Assembly (NCBI RefSeq): GCF_030816965.1
Contig: NZ_JAUSYQ010000002.1
Coordinates: forward strand, 3,443,001-3,507,000
Source: Streptomyces canus
GTDB taxonomy: Bacteria > Actinomycetota > Actinomycetes > Streptomycetales > Streptomycetaceae
Direction of reading: 5' to 3'
Length of the DNA stretch: 64,000 bases
Part shown: positions 39,327 to 50,352 of the stretch, piece by piece
Position numbering within the stretch: position 1 is the stretch's first letter
How the letters are laid out: every line of letters starts with the position of its first letter
Notes under the pieces: generated by a model
The model's database searches: none
What the model saw: the letters and a program-made list of their open reading frames with translations, nothing else
What the model was told of the DNA's origin: nothing
Translations under genes and position numbers: made by a program

Positions 39327-40343
39327 TTACGACTCCGCCAGGATCTGTCCGACGTACCGTGCCACTGCGCGTACCGCTCCCATCGTTCCCGGGTAATCCA
39401 TGCGGGTCGGTCCGACCACGCCGAGCTTGGCGACTGCCTCGTTGCCCGAACCGTAGCCGACCGACACCACTGAAGTGGAGTTGAGTCCCTCGTAGGCGTT
39501 CTCGTGACCGATGCGTACGGTCATGCCCGAATCCCCCGCCTCGCCAAGGAGTTTGAGGAGGACGACCTGCTCCTCCAGGGCCTCCAGGACGGGCCGGATG
39601 GTGAGGGGAAAGTCATGTCCGAAGCGGGTGAGATTGGCGGTGCCGCCGATCATCAGCCGCTCCTCGTTCTCCTCGACGAGTGTCTCCAGGAGGGTGGAGA
39701 GCACTGTCGTGACCGTACCCCTGTCCTCGACGTCGAAGCCTTCGGGCAGGTCCTCGACCAGTCGCGGCACATCGGCGAACCGCCGTCCCGCGACCCGGCT
39801 GTTGAGCCGGGCCCGCAGATCGGCGAGCGAGGCCTCCCCGAAGGGCGCCGGGCAGTCGACCATGCGCTGCTCGACCCGGCCGGTGTCCGTGATCAGCACG
39901 AGCATCACGCGCGCGGGGGCGAGCGAGAGCAGTTCCACATGCCGCACGGTCGAGCGGGTGAGGGACGGGTACTGCACGACGGCGACCTGCCGGGTCAGCT
40001 GCGCGAGCAGCCGCACGGTCCGGGCCACGACGTCGTCGAGGTCGACGGCGCCGTCGAGGAAGTTCTGGATCGCGCGCCGCTCGGGCGCGGTCATCGGCTT
40101 GACGCCCGCCAGCTTGTCGACGAACAGCCGATAGCCCTTGTCGGTCGGGATCCGCCCGGCACTGGTGTGCGGCTGGGCGATGAACCCCTCGTCCTCCAGG
40201 GCCGCCATGTCGTTGCGGACGGTCGCCGGGGAGACGCCGAGGTTGTGCCGCTCGGTCAGGGCCTTCGACCCGACCGGCTCCTCGGTGCCGACGTAGTCCT
40301 GGACGATGGCGCGCAGCACCTGGAGCCTGCGTTCACTCAGCAT
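39327..40343 (-). CDS. hrcA: Heat-inducible transcription repressor HrcA
   Basis: 338 aa from ATG 40343 with GGAGGTG upstream. The winged HTH starts [18 protein letters not shown] and contains [20 protein letters not shown]. The GAF-like middle and the C-terminal dimerisation part ([20 protein letters not shown]) are as in the family. It represses dnaJ and groE-type genes by binding CIRCE; a CIRCE element lies 39 nt upstream. Confidence 0.97.
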   Translation of the reverse strand: MLSERRLQVLRAIVQDYVGTEEPVGSKALTERHNLGVSPATVRNDMAALEDEGFIAQPHTSAGRIPTDKGYRLFVDKLAGVKPMTAPERRAIQNFLDGAVDLDDVVARTVRLLAQLTRQVAVVQYPSLTRSTVRHVELLSLAPARVMLVLITDTGRVEQRMVDCPAPFGEASLADLRARLNSRVAGRRFADVPRLVEDLPEGFDVEDRGTVTTVLSTLLETLVEENEERLMIGGTANLTRFGHDFPLTIRPVLEALEEQVVLLKLLGEAGDSGMTVRIGHENAYEGLNSTSVVSVGYGSGNEAVAKLGVVGPTRMDYPGTMGAVRAVARYVGQILAES

Positions 40344-40381
40344 CGCGCACACCTCCAGAAGTCGTTCCCTTGGCGCCTCGC

Positions 40382-40408
40382 CTGGCACTCTGTCCGTCCG
40401 AGTGCCAG
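40382..40408. promoter_or_regulatory. CIRCE operator
   Basis: CTGGCACTC-N9-GAGTGCCAG is a perfect 9-bp inverted repeat with the canonical 9-nt spacer, matching TTAGCACTC-N9-GAGTGCTAA except for the outer positions. It lies just before hrcA, implying autorepression of hrcA-dnaJ and induction on heat. Confidence 0.93.
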
Positions 40409-40493
40409 CGCTCCCCGGCCAGTGTACGGCGGTGGGGTAGTCCATGGGCAAGGCTGGTCCCTGCGTAACGGGTTGTACGGCTAGCGTCGCGGT

Positions 40494-41225
40494 ATGACGG
40501 TGACTTGGGAAGAGCTCGGGTGGGAGCGGGTCGCGACCGGGGTGGGGCGGTGCCGGCTGCCCGGCTGGGACTGCACGGCGGGCCTGGTGATCGGCGAGGG
40601 CACGGCCCTGCTGATCGATTCCGGCTCCGGCCTCGCGGAGGGCGCCCGCCTGCGCGCACAGGCCGAGGAACTCGCCGGTCATCGTGTGACCCATCTCGCG
40701 CTCACCCACCCCCACTTCGACCATGTCTTCGGGGCGGCGGCGTTCGCCGGCGCGGAGGTGTTCGGCGCGGTGGGTGCGGAGACGGTGCTGAGGGGACGGC
40801 TGGGACGTGCGGAGCTGCGGGCGGACGCGGTGCGCAACGGGCTGGACCCGGCGATGGCCGACGAGGCGGTGGACGCCCTCGTCTCTCCCCGGCATCACGT
40901 CTGCGGCGAGTGGACGCTCGACCTCGGCGGCGGCCGCCAGGTGCTGCTCGCGAACGTCGGCCCCGGCCACACCGCCCACGACCTCGCCGTCCTCGTCCCC
41001 GGTTCCCCGGAGGTCGTCTTCTGCGGCGACCTGGTCGAGGAGTCGGGCGAACCGCAGGCGGGCCCGGACGCCGTACCGCCGCACTGGCCCGCCGCGCTGG
41101 ACCGACTGCTGGAGCTGGGCGGCGAGGACGCGCTGTACGTGCCCGGTCACGGAGCGGTGGTGGACGCGGCGTTCGTCCGGGCACAACGGGACGCGCTGGC
41201 GGCCCGCTTCGGCGTGTCGTCATGA
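40494..41225 (+). CDS. Metallo-beta-lactamase-fold hydrolase
   Basis: 243 aa. The zinc motif is THPHFDH (H72, H74, D76, H77), followed by [15 protein letters not shown], a CGDLVEESG strand with an Asp ligand, and VPGHGAVVD with the last His. It is divergent from hrcA. The substrate is unknown; MBL hydrolases of this size include lactonases, glyoxalase II and thioesterases. It has no signal peptide. Confidence 0.92.
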   Translation: MTVTWEELGWERVATGVGRCRLPGWDCTAGLVIGEGTALLIDSGSGLAEGARLRAQAEELAGHRVTHLALTHPHFDHVFGAAAFAGAEVFGAVGAETVLRGRLGRAELRADAVRNGLDPAMADEAVDALVSPRHHVCGEWTLDLGGGRQVLLANVGPGHTAHDLAVLVPGSPEVVFCGDLVEESGEPQAGPDAVPPHWPAALDRLLELGGEDALYVPGHGAVVDAAFVRAQRDALAARFGVSS

Positions 41226-41256
41226 CTCCCGAGCCGCTTCTCCTATCGTCATCCGA

Positions 41257-42069
41257 ATGCGCCAGTACTCCGCCGACCTGACCCCTCCGTGGAAGAAGCC
41301 CAAGGCGGTGCCGGAGGTCCCCGCCGAGCCCGGTCTGGTGGTCGAGGAGCCGGGGACGGGCTTCTGCGGCGCGGTGATCCGCTGCGAGGCGGGCACGGTG
41401 ACGCTGGAGGACCGCTTCGGCAAGCACCGGGTGTTCCCGCTGGAGCCGCGCGGTTTCCTCCTGGAGGGCCGGGTGGTCACGTTGGTGAAGCCGTCAGGCG
41501 CTTCGGGCGCTTCTGTACGACCCACCCGTACCGCGTCCGGCTCGGTGGCCGTCCCCGGCGCCCGCGCGCGCGTGGCCCGCGCGGGCCGTATCTACGTCGA
41601 GGGCCGCCACGACGCGGAACTGGTGGAGAAGGTCTGGGGCGACGACCTGCGCATCGAGGGCGTGGTCGTGGAGTACCTGTCGGGCGTGGACGACCTCCCG
41701 TCGATCGTGGCCGAATTCGCGCCGGGCCCGGACGCCCGCCTCGGGGTCCTGGTCGACCACCTGCTCCCCGGCACGAAGGAGTGGCGCATCGCACAGGAGG
41801 TGACCAGCGAACACGCCCTGGTCGTCGGCCATCCGTACATCGACATCTGGGAGGCGGTGAAGCCGTCGTCCCTGGGCATAGAGGCGTGGCCCCGGGTACC
41901 GCACGGCCAGGACTGGAAGACGGGCGTGTGCCGGGCGCTGGGCTGGCCGTCGCAGAACACGGGCGCGGTGTGGCAGGCGATCCTGAAGCGGGTGGGCTCC
42001 TACAAGGATCTGGAGCCGGAGCTGCTGGGCCGGGTGGAGGAACTGATCGACTTCGTGACGGCGCCCTAG
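41257..42069 (+). CDS. DUF3097 protein (TOPRIM-like)
   Basis: 270 aa from the ATG of MRQYSADLTPPWKKPK, the standard start of the DUF3097 family in actinobacteria. The N-terminal part is a small beta-barrel (VVEEPGTGFCGAVIRCEAGT, DRFGKHRVFPLEP). From about residue 105, IYVEGRHDAELVEKVWGDDL and later VLVDHLLPGTKE form a pattern like TOPRIM (conserved Glu, then DxD-like acidic pair). The family has no known biochemical function, and a nucleic-acid role is an inference from that pattern. Confidence 0.85.
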   Translation: MRQYSADLTPPWKKPKAVPEVPAEPGLVVEEPGTGFCGAVIRCEAGTVTLEDRFGKHRVFPLEPRGFLLEGRVVTLVKPSGASGASVRPTRTASGSVAVPGARARVARAGRIYVEGRHDAELVEKVWGDDLRIEGVVVEYLSGVDDLPSIVAEFAPGPDARLGVLVDHLLPGTKEWRIAQEVTSEHALVVGHPYIDIWEAVKPSSLGIEAWPRVPHGQDWKTGVCRALGWPSQNTGAVWQAILKRVGSYKDLEPELLGRVEELIDFVTAP

Positions 42070-42186
42070 TCGGGGCTTGTCCGGCGGATCATGCCGACGT
42101 CGCGGGGTGTGGCACGCACTCCCCCAGTAGGGCATTCCTGCCCCTTGCAGCCGCAGGCACGACCCCGCTCACCCGCACCGATCCCA

Positions 42187-43428
42187 TCAGTCCACCAGGT
42201 CCCGCACCACCGCGTCCGCCAGCAACCGTCCCCGCAGCGTCAGCACAGCCCGGCCCTCCTCGTAGGGCGTCTCCTCGAGCAGCCCCTCCCCCAGCGCCCG
42301 CCGAGAAGCGGCCAGACCCTCCTCGCGCAGCAGCGACAGCGGCGCCCCCTCCCGCAGCCGCAGCTCCAGCAGAATCCGCTCGACCCGCCGGTCCTCGTCC
42401 GACAAGAGCTCACGCCCCGCTCCCGGAGACTTCCCGGAAGCCAGCGCCGCCGCGTACGCCCCGGGATGCTTCACGTTCCACCAGCGCACCCCGCCGACGT
42501 GCGAGTGCGCCCCGGGCCCGGCTCCCCACCAGTCCGCGCCCCGCCAGTACAGCTCGTTGTGCAGGCACCGGCCCGCCTCGGACGTGGCCCAGTTCGACAC
42601 CTCGTACCAGTCGAACCCGGCCTCCGCCAGCACCGAGTCCGCGATCAGATACCGGTCCGCGTGCACGTCGTCGTCCGTCATCGGCACCTCGCCCCGACGG
42701 ATACGGCGAGCCAGCTGGGTGCCCTCCTCGACGATCAGCGCGTACGCCGACACGTGATCCGGTCCGGCCCCGATCGCCGCCTCCAGGGACGCCCGCCAGT
42801 CGTCGTCCGACTCCCCGGGCGTGCCATAGATCAGATCCAGGTTGACATGCGAGAACCCCGCCGCCCGCGCCTCCGCCACGCACGCCTCCGGCCGCCCCGG
42901 GGTGTGCGTGCGGTCCAGCACCTTCAGCACATGCTGCCGCGCGCTCTGCATCCCGAAGGACACCCGGTTGAAGCCGCCCTCCCGCAGCTCGGCCAGGTAC
43001 GCCGGGTCCACCGACTCCGGGTTCGCCTCGGTCGTCACCTCCGCGTCCGGGGCCAGCCCGAACTCGTCACGGATCGCCCCCAGCATCCGTACGAGATCCC
43101 CGGCGGCCAGCAGCGTGGGCGTGCCGCCGCCGACGAACACCGTGCGGACCGGGCGCGGGTCGTCGCCGAGGACCTTCCGCGCCAGGCGGATCTCGTCGAT
43201 CAGCGTCTCCGCGTAGTTGTCGCGGGAGGCCAGCACCCCGCCCGAACCTCGCAGCTCGGTCGCGGTGTAGGTGTTGAAGTCGCAGTAGCCGCAGCGGGTC
43301 GCGCAGTACGGGACGTGCAGATAGAAGCCGAGAGGGCGGTCGGCGGACCCGGTGAGCGCGGACGCGGGCAGTGAGCCGTCGTCGGGGACGGGTTCGCCGT
43401 CGGGGAGTGCGGAAGGCATGTCCTCCAT
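42187..43428 (-). CDS. hemW: Heme chaperone HemW (radical SAM)
   Basis: 413 aa. The radical SAM cluster motif is YCATRCGYCDF (C42, C46, C49). VFVGGGTPTLL, SFGMQSA and HVNLDLIYGTPGE follow as in HemW, and the C-terminal HemN domain is present. It lacks the extra N-terminal residues of HemN and is a heme chaperone rather than a coproporphyrinogen oxidase. An in-frame ATG three codons in is an alternative start. It is the last gene before the convergent DUF3097 gene. Confidence 0.93.
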   Translation of the reverse strand: MEDMPSALPDGEPVPDDGSLPASALTGSADRPLGFYLHVPYCATRCGYCDFNTYTATELRGSGGVLASRDNYAETLIDEIRLARKVLGDDPRPVRTVFVGGGTPTLLAAGDLVRMLGAIRDEFGLAPDAEVTTEANPESVDPAYLAELREGGFNRVSFGMQSARQHVLKVLDRTHTPGRPEACVAEARAAGFSHVNLDLIYGTPGESDDDWRASLEAAIGAGPDHVSAYALIVEEGTQLARRIRRGEVPMTDDDVHADRYLIADSVLAEAGFDWYEVSNWATSEAGRCLHNELYWRGADWWGAGPGAHSHVGGVRWWNVKHPGAYAAALASGKSPGAGRELLSDEDRRVERILLELRLREGAPLSLLREEGLAASRRALGEGLLEETPYEEGRAVLTLRGRLLADAVVRDLVD

Positions 43429-43450
43429 TGTCCCGCACCCCGGCGGACAC

Positions 43451-45445
43451 CTACTCCGCCTGCAGCACCAGCAGCGCCAGATCGTCCTCCGGCGGCCGCG
43501 CCCCGAACTCGTGGACCAGCCGCTTGATCCGCTCCGCGATCAGCTCGGCGTCCAGCCCCGCGCACCCGGCCAGCGCGTCCGCGAGCCCGTCCTCGTCGTC
43601 GAACTGCCGGGAGCCGCTGCGCCGCTCGGTCACCCCGTCGGTGACACACAGCAGGCTGTCGCCGGGCCGCAGCTCGAAGGTCTCACTGGTGTACGTCTCG
43701 TCCTCGACGACCCCGAGCAGGGTCTGCGGCCGCGCGGCCGTACGGACCTCGCCACCCGATCCGAGCAGCAGCGGCAGCGGATGCCCGGCGGAGGCGAGGG
43801 TGCAGCGCACTCCGCCGTCGAAGGGCGCGAGCTCGCCGTAGAGGAGGGACAGGAAGCGGGTCTGCGGGCCGTCGCCGGGGTTCATGGGGCGGCCGCCCGC
43901 GGAGGCCAGGGCCCGGGCCGCCGCGTCCGCGGCCTCTGTCGCGTCGTCGAGGAGCAGCTGGTTGAGGCGGTCGAGGACGTCGGCGACGCGGTAGCCCTCG
44001 CGGGCCAGCAGCCGGAGCCAGGGCCGGGCGAGTCCGATGACCACGGCGGCCTCGGGGCCCTTGCCCTGGACGTCACCGACGGCGAAGCACCAGCGGCCGT
44101 CACCGGCCGGGAAGAGATCGTAGAAGTCGCCGCTGGGCCCGCCCTTGTCGCAGGGCTCGTACACCAGGGCGCTGCGCACCCCGGGGATCTCGGCGACCGC
44201 GCCGGGCAGCAGACCGCGCTGGAGCACCGCGCTGATGGTGGCCTGGCGCGCGTACTGGCGGGCCGCGCCGATGGCGAGCGCCACCCGGCGGCTGAGGTCC
44301 TCGACGAGCCCGGTGATCTCGTCGGGGAAGGAGACCAGCCCGGCCCGGCCGATGACCAGGGTGCCCAGCGGGCGGCCGCCTGCCGTGAGGCGGTAGGCGA
44401 GCGCGGAGCCGTGTGTGCCGTGCGGACCCAGTGCCACACCGGGCCAGGGGAACGGCACCGGCCCGGGATGGTCCGGCCCCGAGGTGCCCGGCGGCTCCTT
44501 CTCCAGCGCCTGCCGCAGATCCTCGATCCGGGTCTCGGAGCAGTGCCAGACCCGGGCCAGCCGGGGCCCGGACACACCGCCCTCGCCCCAGCCGGTCCCG
44601 CTCTCGGCCTCACCCTGACGAAGGGACCCCCAGCGCCCGGCGACCTCGTCCTCCAGCCACACCGCGCACCAGTCGGCCAGTCGCGGCACGATCAGCTGGC
44701 CGGCGAGGGCGGCCACCAGGTTCTCGTCGAGCTGGCCGGCGAGCAGGTCGGAGGCCTCGGCGAGGAAGGACAGCGCACCGCGATTCAGCCAGTCCCAGTC
44801 GTGCTCACCGCGAGCGGCGGGCGCGGGCGGGACCGGGGCCCGGAACGGGGGCGACTCCGGGGCGAGTATCCCGGCGACCCGCAGCGCCCGGTCACGTGCG
44901 CGGTCCCCGGCGTACGCCTGGATCCCGTCGAGGGCCTCCTTGCCTCCGGCCGGCAGCTGCGCCCACACGGTCTTGGCGCCCGTGCGGTAGGTGATGCCCC
45001 AGGTCTCGGCGAGCGCGGCGACCAGGCGCAGCCCGCGCCCGTACTCCGGTGTGCCGTACGACGGTTCTGGGTCACCGTCGCGAGGGGCGCGCGAGGGATG
45101 GTGGTCGAGGACCTCGACGACGAGGGCACCGGTGTGCGCCTCCAGGCGGCAGTCGAGCTCGACGTCGGTGCCCGCGTGGATGACGGCGTTGGTGACGAGC
45201 TCGCTGACCACGACCACGGCGTCGTCGGTCTGCCGGTCGGTGAGGAACTCGGTGCCGGGCAGGGCGAGTTCGGCCCATTCGGTGAACGTGGCCCGTAGCA
45301 GGGCCCGCGCCGAGCCAGGGGCGAGCGGACCGCCGGGAAAGGCGGCGTGGGCGTGCGCCGGTGCGTGCGGGAGCGCGTCGCCGTCGCGCGTCGGCACGTC
45401 GGACGCACCGGCAACGGACTCCCGTTGCGCAGGAATGGCCCCCAT
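43451..45445 (-). CDS. RsbW-like kinase / GAF / SpoIIE-type phosphatase (OsaC-like)
   Basis: 664 aa from ATG 45445 (GGGAG 6 nt upstream; an upstream GTG at 45478 is possible). Three parts are seen. An N-terminal HATPase/RsbW-like domain (about 40-170) has [14 protein letters not shown] and GRGLRLV boxes. A GAF-like sensory region spans about 230-420. A C-terminal PP2C/SpoIIE domain has [31 protein letters not shown] and a final DDLALLVL. Such proteins switch anti-sigma-factor control of stress sigma factors. It is divergent from a poly-HAMP kinase and a coiled-coil response regulator, a set closely resembling osaC/osaAB of Streptomyces osmoadaptation. The match to OsaC is inferred from domains and context. 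Confidence 0.88.
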   Translation of the reverse strand: MGAIPAQRESVAGASDVPTRDGDALPHAPAHAHAAFPGGPLAPGSARALLRATFTEWAELALPGTEFLTDRQTDDAVVVVSELVTNAVIHAGTDVELDCRLEAHTGALVVEVLDHHPSRAPRDGDPEPSYGTPEYGRGLRLVAALAETWGITYRTGAKTVWAQLPAGGKEALDGIQAYAGDRARDRALRVAGILAPESPPFRAPVPPAPAARGEHDWDWLNRGALSFLAEASDLLAGQLDENLVAALAGQLIVPRLADWCAVWLEDEVAGRWGSLRQGEAESGTGWGEGGVSGPRLARVWHCSETRIEDLRQALEKEPPGTSGPDHPGPVPFPWPGVALGPHGTHGSALAYRLTAGGRPLGTLVIGRAGLVSFPDEITGLVEDLSRRVALAIGAARQYARQATISAVLQRGLLPGAVAEIPGVRSALVYEPCDKGGPSGDFYDLFPAGDGRWCFAVGDVQGKGPEAAVVIGLARPWLRLLAREGYRVADVLDRLNQLLLDDATEAADAAARALASAGGRPMNPGDGPQTRFLSLLYGELAPFDGGVRCTLASAGHPLPLLLGSGGEVRTAARPQTLLGVVEDETYTSETFELRPGDSLLCVTDGVTERRSGSRQFDDEDGLADALAGCAGLDAELIAERIKRLVHEFGARPPEDDLALLVLQAE

Positions 45446-45547
45446 GTCCGTCTCCCGAACCAGTTCGGACGAATACACCTCAGTCGATGCGGACAGAGTG
45501 ACAGACTGGCCACGCCCATAAGCGCCGAGTTACCGAAGTGGGCCGCC

Positions 45548-48500
45548 ATGAGTGAGAACAGTGGTACACCTGTGCTCGAAGACGGACAGAATGCCGACCG
45601 GATGCGAGCATCGGACCTGCGCCCTCTGCTCGCCGCGATGACCGCGGCCCGGGACGGCGCCTTCCGCCGGATGCCGGAGTCCGGGGACGGGATCGTGGCC
45701 GAGCTGACGGCCGTCTTCAACCAGCTGGTGGACCGCAGTGTCCACTTCACCGGCGAGGTCAACCGTGTGAAGCGGGAGCTGGTGCGGCACGGCCGACTCG
45801 ACGAGCGGCTCTCCCCCAGTCCGGGGCAGGGGTCGTGGACCTCCCGGGTCAACGACGTGAACCAGCTGCTCGACGCCCTGGTGGCCCCGGCCGCCAACGC
45901 GACCCGGGTCCTGGATGCGGTGGCCGGCGGCGATCTGACCCAGCGGGTCGATCTGCACGACGGCAACCGGCAGTTGCGCGGTGATCTACGACGTCTCGGC
46001 CGGGCCGTGAACAAGATGGTCGACCAGCTCTCCCTGTTCACCGGCGAGGTGACCCGGGTGGCCCGCGAGGTCGGCACCGAGGGGCGGCTGGGCGGGCGGG
46101 CCAAGGTGACGGGTCTGTCGGGCAGCTGGCGGGACGTGACCGAGGCGGTCAACACCATGGCGTCCCGGCTGACCGCGCAGGTCCGGGACATCGCCCTGGT
46201 GACCACGGCGGTGGCCCGCGGCGATCTGACCCGTACGGTCACGGTCGAGGCGACGGGCGAGCTGCTCGAACTGAAGCTGACCGTGAACACGATGGTCGAC
46301 CAGCTCTCCGCCTTCGCCGACGAGGTCACCCGGGTGGCCCGCGAGGTCGGCACCGTGGGGCAGTTGGGCGGCCGGGCCCAGGTACGCGGGGTGTCCGGGG
46401 TCTGGAAGGACCTCACCGACAACGTCAACTTCATGGCGTCGAACCTGACGTCGCAGGTGCGCAACATCGCGCAGGTCACCACGGCCGTGGCCAACGGCGA
46501 CCTGTCCCAGAAGATCACCGTCGACGCGCAGGGCGAGATCCTGGAGCTGAAGTCCACCATCAACACGATGGTCGACCAGCTCTCCGCCTTCGCGGACGAG
46601 GTGACGAGGGTCGCGCGCGAGGTCGGCACCGAGGGCAATCTCGGTGGGCGAGCTCAAGTGCGGGGCGTGAGTGGCGTCTGGAAGGACCTCACCGACAACG
46701 TCAACTTCATGGCGGACAACCTGACCTCGCAGGTCCGCAACATCGCGCTGGTGTCGACGGCGGTGGCCCAGGGCGACCTCGGCAAGAAGATCACGGTCGA
46801 GGCCAAGGGCGAGATCCTCGAGCTGAAGTCGACGATCAACACGATGGTGGACCAGCTGTCGGCCTTCGCCGACGAGGTCACCCGCGTGGCCCGCGAGGTC
46901 GGCACCGAAGGAAATCTGGGCGGTCAGGCGCAGGTGCGGGGCGTGTCGGGTGTCTGGAAGGATCTGACGGACAACGTCAACTTCATGGCCCTGAACCTGA
47001 CGTCTCAGGTGCGGAACATCGCCCAGGTCACCACGGCCGTGGCCAACGGCGACCTGTCGAAGAAGATCACGGTCGACGCCCGCGGCGAGATCCTCGAACT
47101 GAAGGACACCGTCAACACGATGGTGGAACAGCTGAGGGCCTTCGCCGACGAGGTCACCCGCGTGGCCCGCGAGGTCGGCACCGACGGCCGGCTCGGCGGG
47201 CGGGCCCAGGTGCTGGGTGTCTCCGGGGTCTGGCGGGATCTGACCGACAACGTCAACTACATGGCCGACAACCTGACGTCGCAGGTGCGGAACATCGCCC
47301 AGGTGACGACCGCGGTGGCCAACGGTGACCTCTCCAAGAAGATCGACGTGGACGCGCGCGGCGAGATCCTGGAGCTGAAGACCGCCATCAACACCATGGT
47401 CGACACGCTCTCCTCCTTCTCCTCCGAGGTCACCCGCGTGGCCCGCGAGGTGGGTTCCGAAGGCCAGCTCGGCGGCCAGGCACGGGTCGAGGGCGTGTAC
47501 GGCACCTGGAAGCGGCTGACGACGAACGTCAACGAGCTGGCGTCCAACCTGACCACCCAGGTCCGGGCGATCGCCGAGGTCGCCTCCGCGGTGGCCCAGG
47601 GCGACATGTCCCGCGCCATCACCGTGGAGACCCAGGGCGAGGTCACCGAGCTCAAGGACAACATCAACCTGATGGTGGCCAACCTCCGCGAGACGACCCG
47701 GGCCAAGGACTGGCTGGAGTCGAACCTCGCGCGCCTGGCCGCCCTGATGCAGGGCCACCGGGACCTGATGGAGGTCGCCGACCTGATCCTGCGCGAGCTG
47801 ACCCCGCTGGTGAACGCCCAGTACGGGGCGTTCTTCCTGGCCGACCCGGACGAGGACGGCGCCGCTCTGCGCACCACCGTTCCCGCAAAGGGACTCGCGT
47901 TCATCGCGGGCTACGGCTCGGCGCAGGGCGCGACCGTCGACACCGGCGGCATGCCGGTCCACGGCCTGGTGCGCCAGGCGGCCCGCGAGAAGAAGCGCAT
48001 CCTGGTGGAGGAGGCCCCGCCGGACTACATCAAGATCAACAGCGGTCTGGGCGAGGCCGCTCCGGCGAGCGTCGTGATCATCCCGATCCTCTTCGAGGAC
48101 AAGCTCCTCGGCGTGATCGAGCTGGCGTCCTTCTCCCGCTTCTCCGATGTCCACCTGGCCTTCTTCGACCAGTTCGTGAACACCATCGGCGTCGCCATCA
48201 ACACGATCATCGCCAACTCCCGCACCGAGTCCCTGCTGGGCGAGTCCCAGCGCCTGGCGATGCAGCTCCAGGAGCGCTCGGACGAACTCCAGAAGCAGCA
48301 GGCGGAGTTGCAGCGCTCGAACGCAGAACTGGAGGAGAAGGCGGCCCTGTTGGCCACGTCGTCGCAGTACAAGTCGGAGTTCCTGGCGAACATGTCGCAC
48401 GAACTGCGCACGCCGCTGAACTCCCTGCTGATCCTGGCGAGGCTCCTCTCCGACAACCCCGACGGCCATCTCTCCGACCAGGAGGTGCAGTTCGCGACGA

Positions 48501-49678
48501 CGATCCACCGGTCGGGCTCGGACCTGCTCCAACTGATCAACGACATCCTGGACCTGTCGAAGATCGAGGCCGGCCGGATGGACGTACGCCCGAAGAAGCT
48601 GCCGCTGATCAAGCTGCTGGACTACGTCCACGCGACCTTCCGCCCGCTCACCCTGGACCGGGGGCTCGCCTTCGAGGTGGCGGTGGGCGAGGACGTGCCG
48701 CGCGAGATGTACTCGGACGAACAGAGGCTCCAGCAGATCCTGCGCAACCTGCTCTCCAACGCGATCAAGTTCACCGCCGGCGGCCGGGTCGAGCTGCGCG
48801 TGAACCGCATCAAGGATCCCGAGCACGTGTACGTCCGCGACAGCGACGACGTGGTCGCCTTCGCGGTCTCCGACACCGGCATCGGCATCGCACGGGAGAA
48901 ACTCCCGGTGATCTTCGAAGCGTTCCAGCAGGCCGACGGCACGACCAACCGCAAGTACGGCGGCACGGGGCTCGGTCTGTCCATCAGCCGGGAGATCGCG
49001 GGCCTGCTGGGCGGCCGTATCGTCGCGGAGAGCGAACCCGGCAAGGGCTCCACCTTCACCCTCTACGTCCCCGTCGTCAGCCCCGGGCACCCGGCGACCG
49101 GCCCGACCACCGAGGACCGTCTCCTGCCGGCCCCGGAGGACCTGTCCGGCGAGCCCTACCCGACCGCCCACGACGCCGAGGACTCATGGCCGGCCCCCAC
49201 CAAGCTGGAGGCGTGGACGGCGGGCCGGGCAGGACAGGTGCTGACGGGACGCCGGGTGCTGATCGTCGACGACGACATCCGCAACGTCTTCGCCCTCACC
49301 CATGTGCTGGGCCGGGTCGGCATGCCGGTCCTGTACGCGGAGAACGGCCGCGAGGGCATCGAGACCCTGGAGCGCAACCCGGATGTGGAACTCGTGCTGA
49401 TGGACATCATGATGCCGGAGATGGACGGCTACGAGACCATCGCCGCCATCCGCCGCACCGCGCGCTGGTCCGGACTGCCCATCGTCGCGCTCACCGCGAA
49501 GGCGATGCCCGGAGACCGTGAGAAATCGATCGCGCGCGGCGCCAACGACTACGTACCCAAGCCGGTGGACGTCGACCAGCTGCTGACCGTCGTCTGGGCA
49601 CTCCTGGACCCCGAGGGGGCTCAGACGGAGGAGCGGACCGACGCAGAGGAAGCGGTGGTCCCACCCACCGACGACTGA
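45548..49678 (+). CDS. Poly-HAMP hybrid histidine kinase/response regulator (OsaA-like)
   Basis: 1376 aa from ATG. No transmembrane segment is visible, so it is probably cytoplasmic. Domains: an N-terminal helical part; seven HAMP units (about 110-715) with a 92-residue period; a GAF domain (about 735-885); a Gln-rich coiled coil (895-940, containing [20 protein letters not shown]); HisKA with [10 protein letters not shown] (H951); HATPase_c with DTGIGIA and [10 protein letters not shown]; and a C-terminal receiver with [14 protein letters not shown] (D1286). This layout is that of group III hybrid kinases (fungal Nik1/Os-1, Streptomyces OsaA), which sense osmotic stress. The response regulator gene follows after 13 nt. 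Confidence 0.92.
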   Translation: MSENSGTPVLEDGQNADRMRASDLRPLLAAMTAARDGAFRRMPESGDGIVAELTAVFNQLVDRSVHFTGEVNRVKRELVRHGRLDERLSPSPGQGSWTSRVNDVNQLLDALVAPAANATRVLDAVAGGDLTQRVDLHDGNRQLRGDLRRLGRAVNKMVDQLSLFTGEVTRVAREVGTEGRLGGRAKVTGLSGSWRDVTEAVNTMASRLTAQVRDIALVTTAVARGDLTRTVTVEATGELLELKLTVNTMVDQLSAFADEVTRVAREVGTVGQLGGRAQVRGVSGVWKDLTDNVNFMASNLTSQVRNIAQVTTAVANGDLSQKITVDAQGEILELKSTINTMVDQLSAFADEVTRVAREVGTEGNLGGRAQVRGVSGVWKDLTDNVNFMADNLTSQVRNIALVSTAVAQGDLGKKITVEAKGEILELKSTINTMVDQLSAFADEVTRVAREVGTEGNLGGQAQVRGVSGVWKDLTDNVNFMALNLTSQVRNIAQVTTAVANGDLSKKITVDARGEILELKDTVNTMVEQLRAFADEVTRVAREVGTDGRLGGRAQVLGVSGVWRDLTDNVNYMADNLTSQVRNIAQVTTAVANGDLSKKIDVDARGEILELKTAINTMVDTLSSFSSEVTRVAREVGSEGQLGGQARVEGVYGTWKRLTTNVNELASNLTTQVRAIAEVASAVAQGDMSRAITVETQGEVTELKDNINLMVANLRETTRAKDWLESNLARLAALMQGHRDLMEVADLILRELTPLVNAQYGAFFLADPDEDGAALRTTVPAKGLAFIAGYGSAQGATVDTGGMPVHGLVRQAAREKKRILVEEAPPDYIKINSGLGEAAPASVVIIPILFEDKLLGVIELASFSRFSDVHLAFFDQFVNTIGVAINTIIANSRTESLLGESQRLAMQLQERSDELQKQQAELQRSNAELEEKAALLATSSQYKSEFLANMSHELRTPLNSLLILARLLSDNPDGHLSDQEVQFATTIHRSGSDLLQLINDILDLSKIEAGRMDVRPKKLPLIKLLDYVHATFRPLTLDRGLAFEVAVGEDVPREMYSDEQRLQQILRNLLSNAIKFTAGGRVELRVNRIKDPEHVYVRDSDDVVAFAVSDTGIGIAREKLPVIFEAFQQADGTTNRKYGGTGLGLSISREIAGLLGGRIVAESEPGKGSTFTLYVPVVSPGHPATGPTTEDRLLPAPEDLSGEPYPTAHDAEDSWPAPTKLEAWTAGRAGQVLTGRRVLIVDDDIRNVFALTHVLGRVGMPVLYAENGREGIETLERNPDVELVLMDIMMPEMDGYETIAAIRRTARWSGLPIVALTAKAMPGDREKSIARGANDYVPKPVDVDQLLTVVWALLDPEGAQTEERTDAEEAVVPPTDD
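46150..47690 (+). repeat. In-frame 276-bp tandem repeats encoding HAMP units
   Basis: The GDL codons of successive HAMP units lie at 46223, 46499, 46775, 47051, 47327 and 47603, exactly 276 bp apart; the first unit (45932) is 291 bp before the second. Adjacent units share long identical DNA runs, for example AACACGATGGTCGACCAGCT at 46285 and 46561. Number changes by recombination are likely. Confidence 0.9.
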
Positions 49679-49691
49679 ATGAGGCAGTCAC

Positions 49692-50240
49692 ATGAGCAGC
49701 GCCGAGGCAAGGATCGACGAGAGCGCGGGCATCCTCCTGGTCGACGACATGGAGGACAACCTGATCGCACTGGAGGCCGTCCTGGGATCCCTCAACGAAC
49801 CACTGATCCGCGCCCGTTCGGGCGAGGAGGCGATGAAGGCCCTGCTCCGCCGCCGGTTCGCCCTGGTCCTCCTGGACGTCCGCATGCCGGGCATGGACGG
49901 CTTCGAGACGGCGGCGCACATCAAGCGCCTGGACCAGACGAAGGACGTCCCGATCATCTTCCTCACGGGCGCGGAGGACGACTCCGGCTACGCCTTCCGC
50001 GGCTACGCGACGGGCGCCGCGGACTACCTGACCAAGCCGTTCGACCCCTGGGTGCTCCGCGCGAAGGTCAGCGTGTTCCTGGACCTGCACAGGAAGAACC
50101 AGCAGCTGGAGCGACTGCTGGCACGGCAACGGACGGACTACCAGGAGGTGAGCAAACAACTTGACGAGTTGGAGCAGGAGTTGACGGAACCTCAGCGCAC
50201 GAGGATCAAGGAACTCCGGCACCTTCTGGAGAAACGGTGA
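49692..50240 (+). CDS. Response regulator with C-terminal coiled coil (OsaB-like)
   Basis: 182 aa, 13 nt after the hybrid kinase. The receiver domain has DD (D18-D19), the phospho-acceptor D62 in LLDVRMPGMDG, T in FLTGAED and K in YLTKPFD. Instead of an effector DNA-binding domain it ends in a coiled coil of about 50 residues (HRKNQQLERLLARQRTDYQE, then a second stretch KQLDELEQELTEPQRTRIKE). OsaB of S. coelicolor has the same receiver plus coiled-coil form and is required for osmotic adaptation. It likely acts by protein-protein contact. Confidence 0.9.
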   Translation: MSSAEARIDESAGILLVDDMEDNLIALEAVLGSLNEPLIRARSGEEAMKALLRRRFALVLLDVRMPGMDGFETAAHIKRLDQTKDVPIIFLTGAEDDSGYAFRGYATGAADYLTKPFDPWVLRAKVSVFLDLHRKNQQLERLLARQRTDYQEVSKQLDELEQELTEPQRTRIKELRHLLEKR

Positions 50241-50247
50241 GATGCGT

Positions 50248-50332
50248 CAGGGGCGCGCGGGGCTGTATCGGTATGCGGCTTCGCCGCGTGGGCGCGACAA
50301 GCCACGACGTACCGCCGGCCGCCCAGCAGCCC
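50248..50332 (+). repeat. Dispersed intergenic hairpin repeat, copy C
   Basis: It begins CAGGGGCGCGCGGGGCTGTA 7 nt after the response regulator stop, the same distance as copy A (7404) from its stop. The core is GCGGC-TTC-GCCGC. It runs into GGGCGCGACAAGCCACGACG, like copy A. Confidence 0.7.
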
Positions 50333-50352
50333 CGCTCCCCTCCGCTTACGCG

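Noticed and set aside
42070..42186. Intergenic DNA with GGGGCTTGTCCGGCGGATCA, reminiscent of another Streptomyces dispersed repeat
   Set aside because: Only one copy is in the window, so repeat status cannot be supported from this sequence.
45986..49171. Long open minus-strand frame (about 1060 codons) opposite the poly-HAMP kinase
   Set aside because: It mirrors the 276-bp repeats of the kinase and has no start signal or domain; the plus strand encodes clear HAMP, HisKA and receiver motifs.
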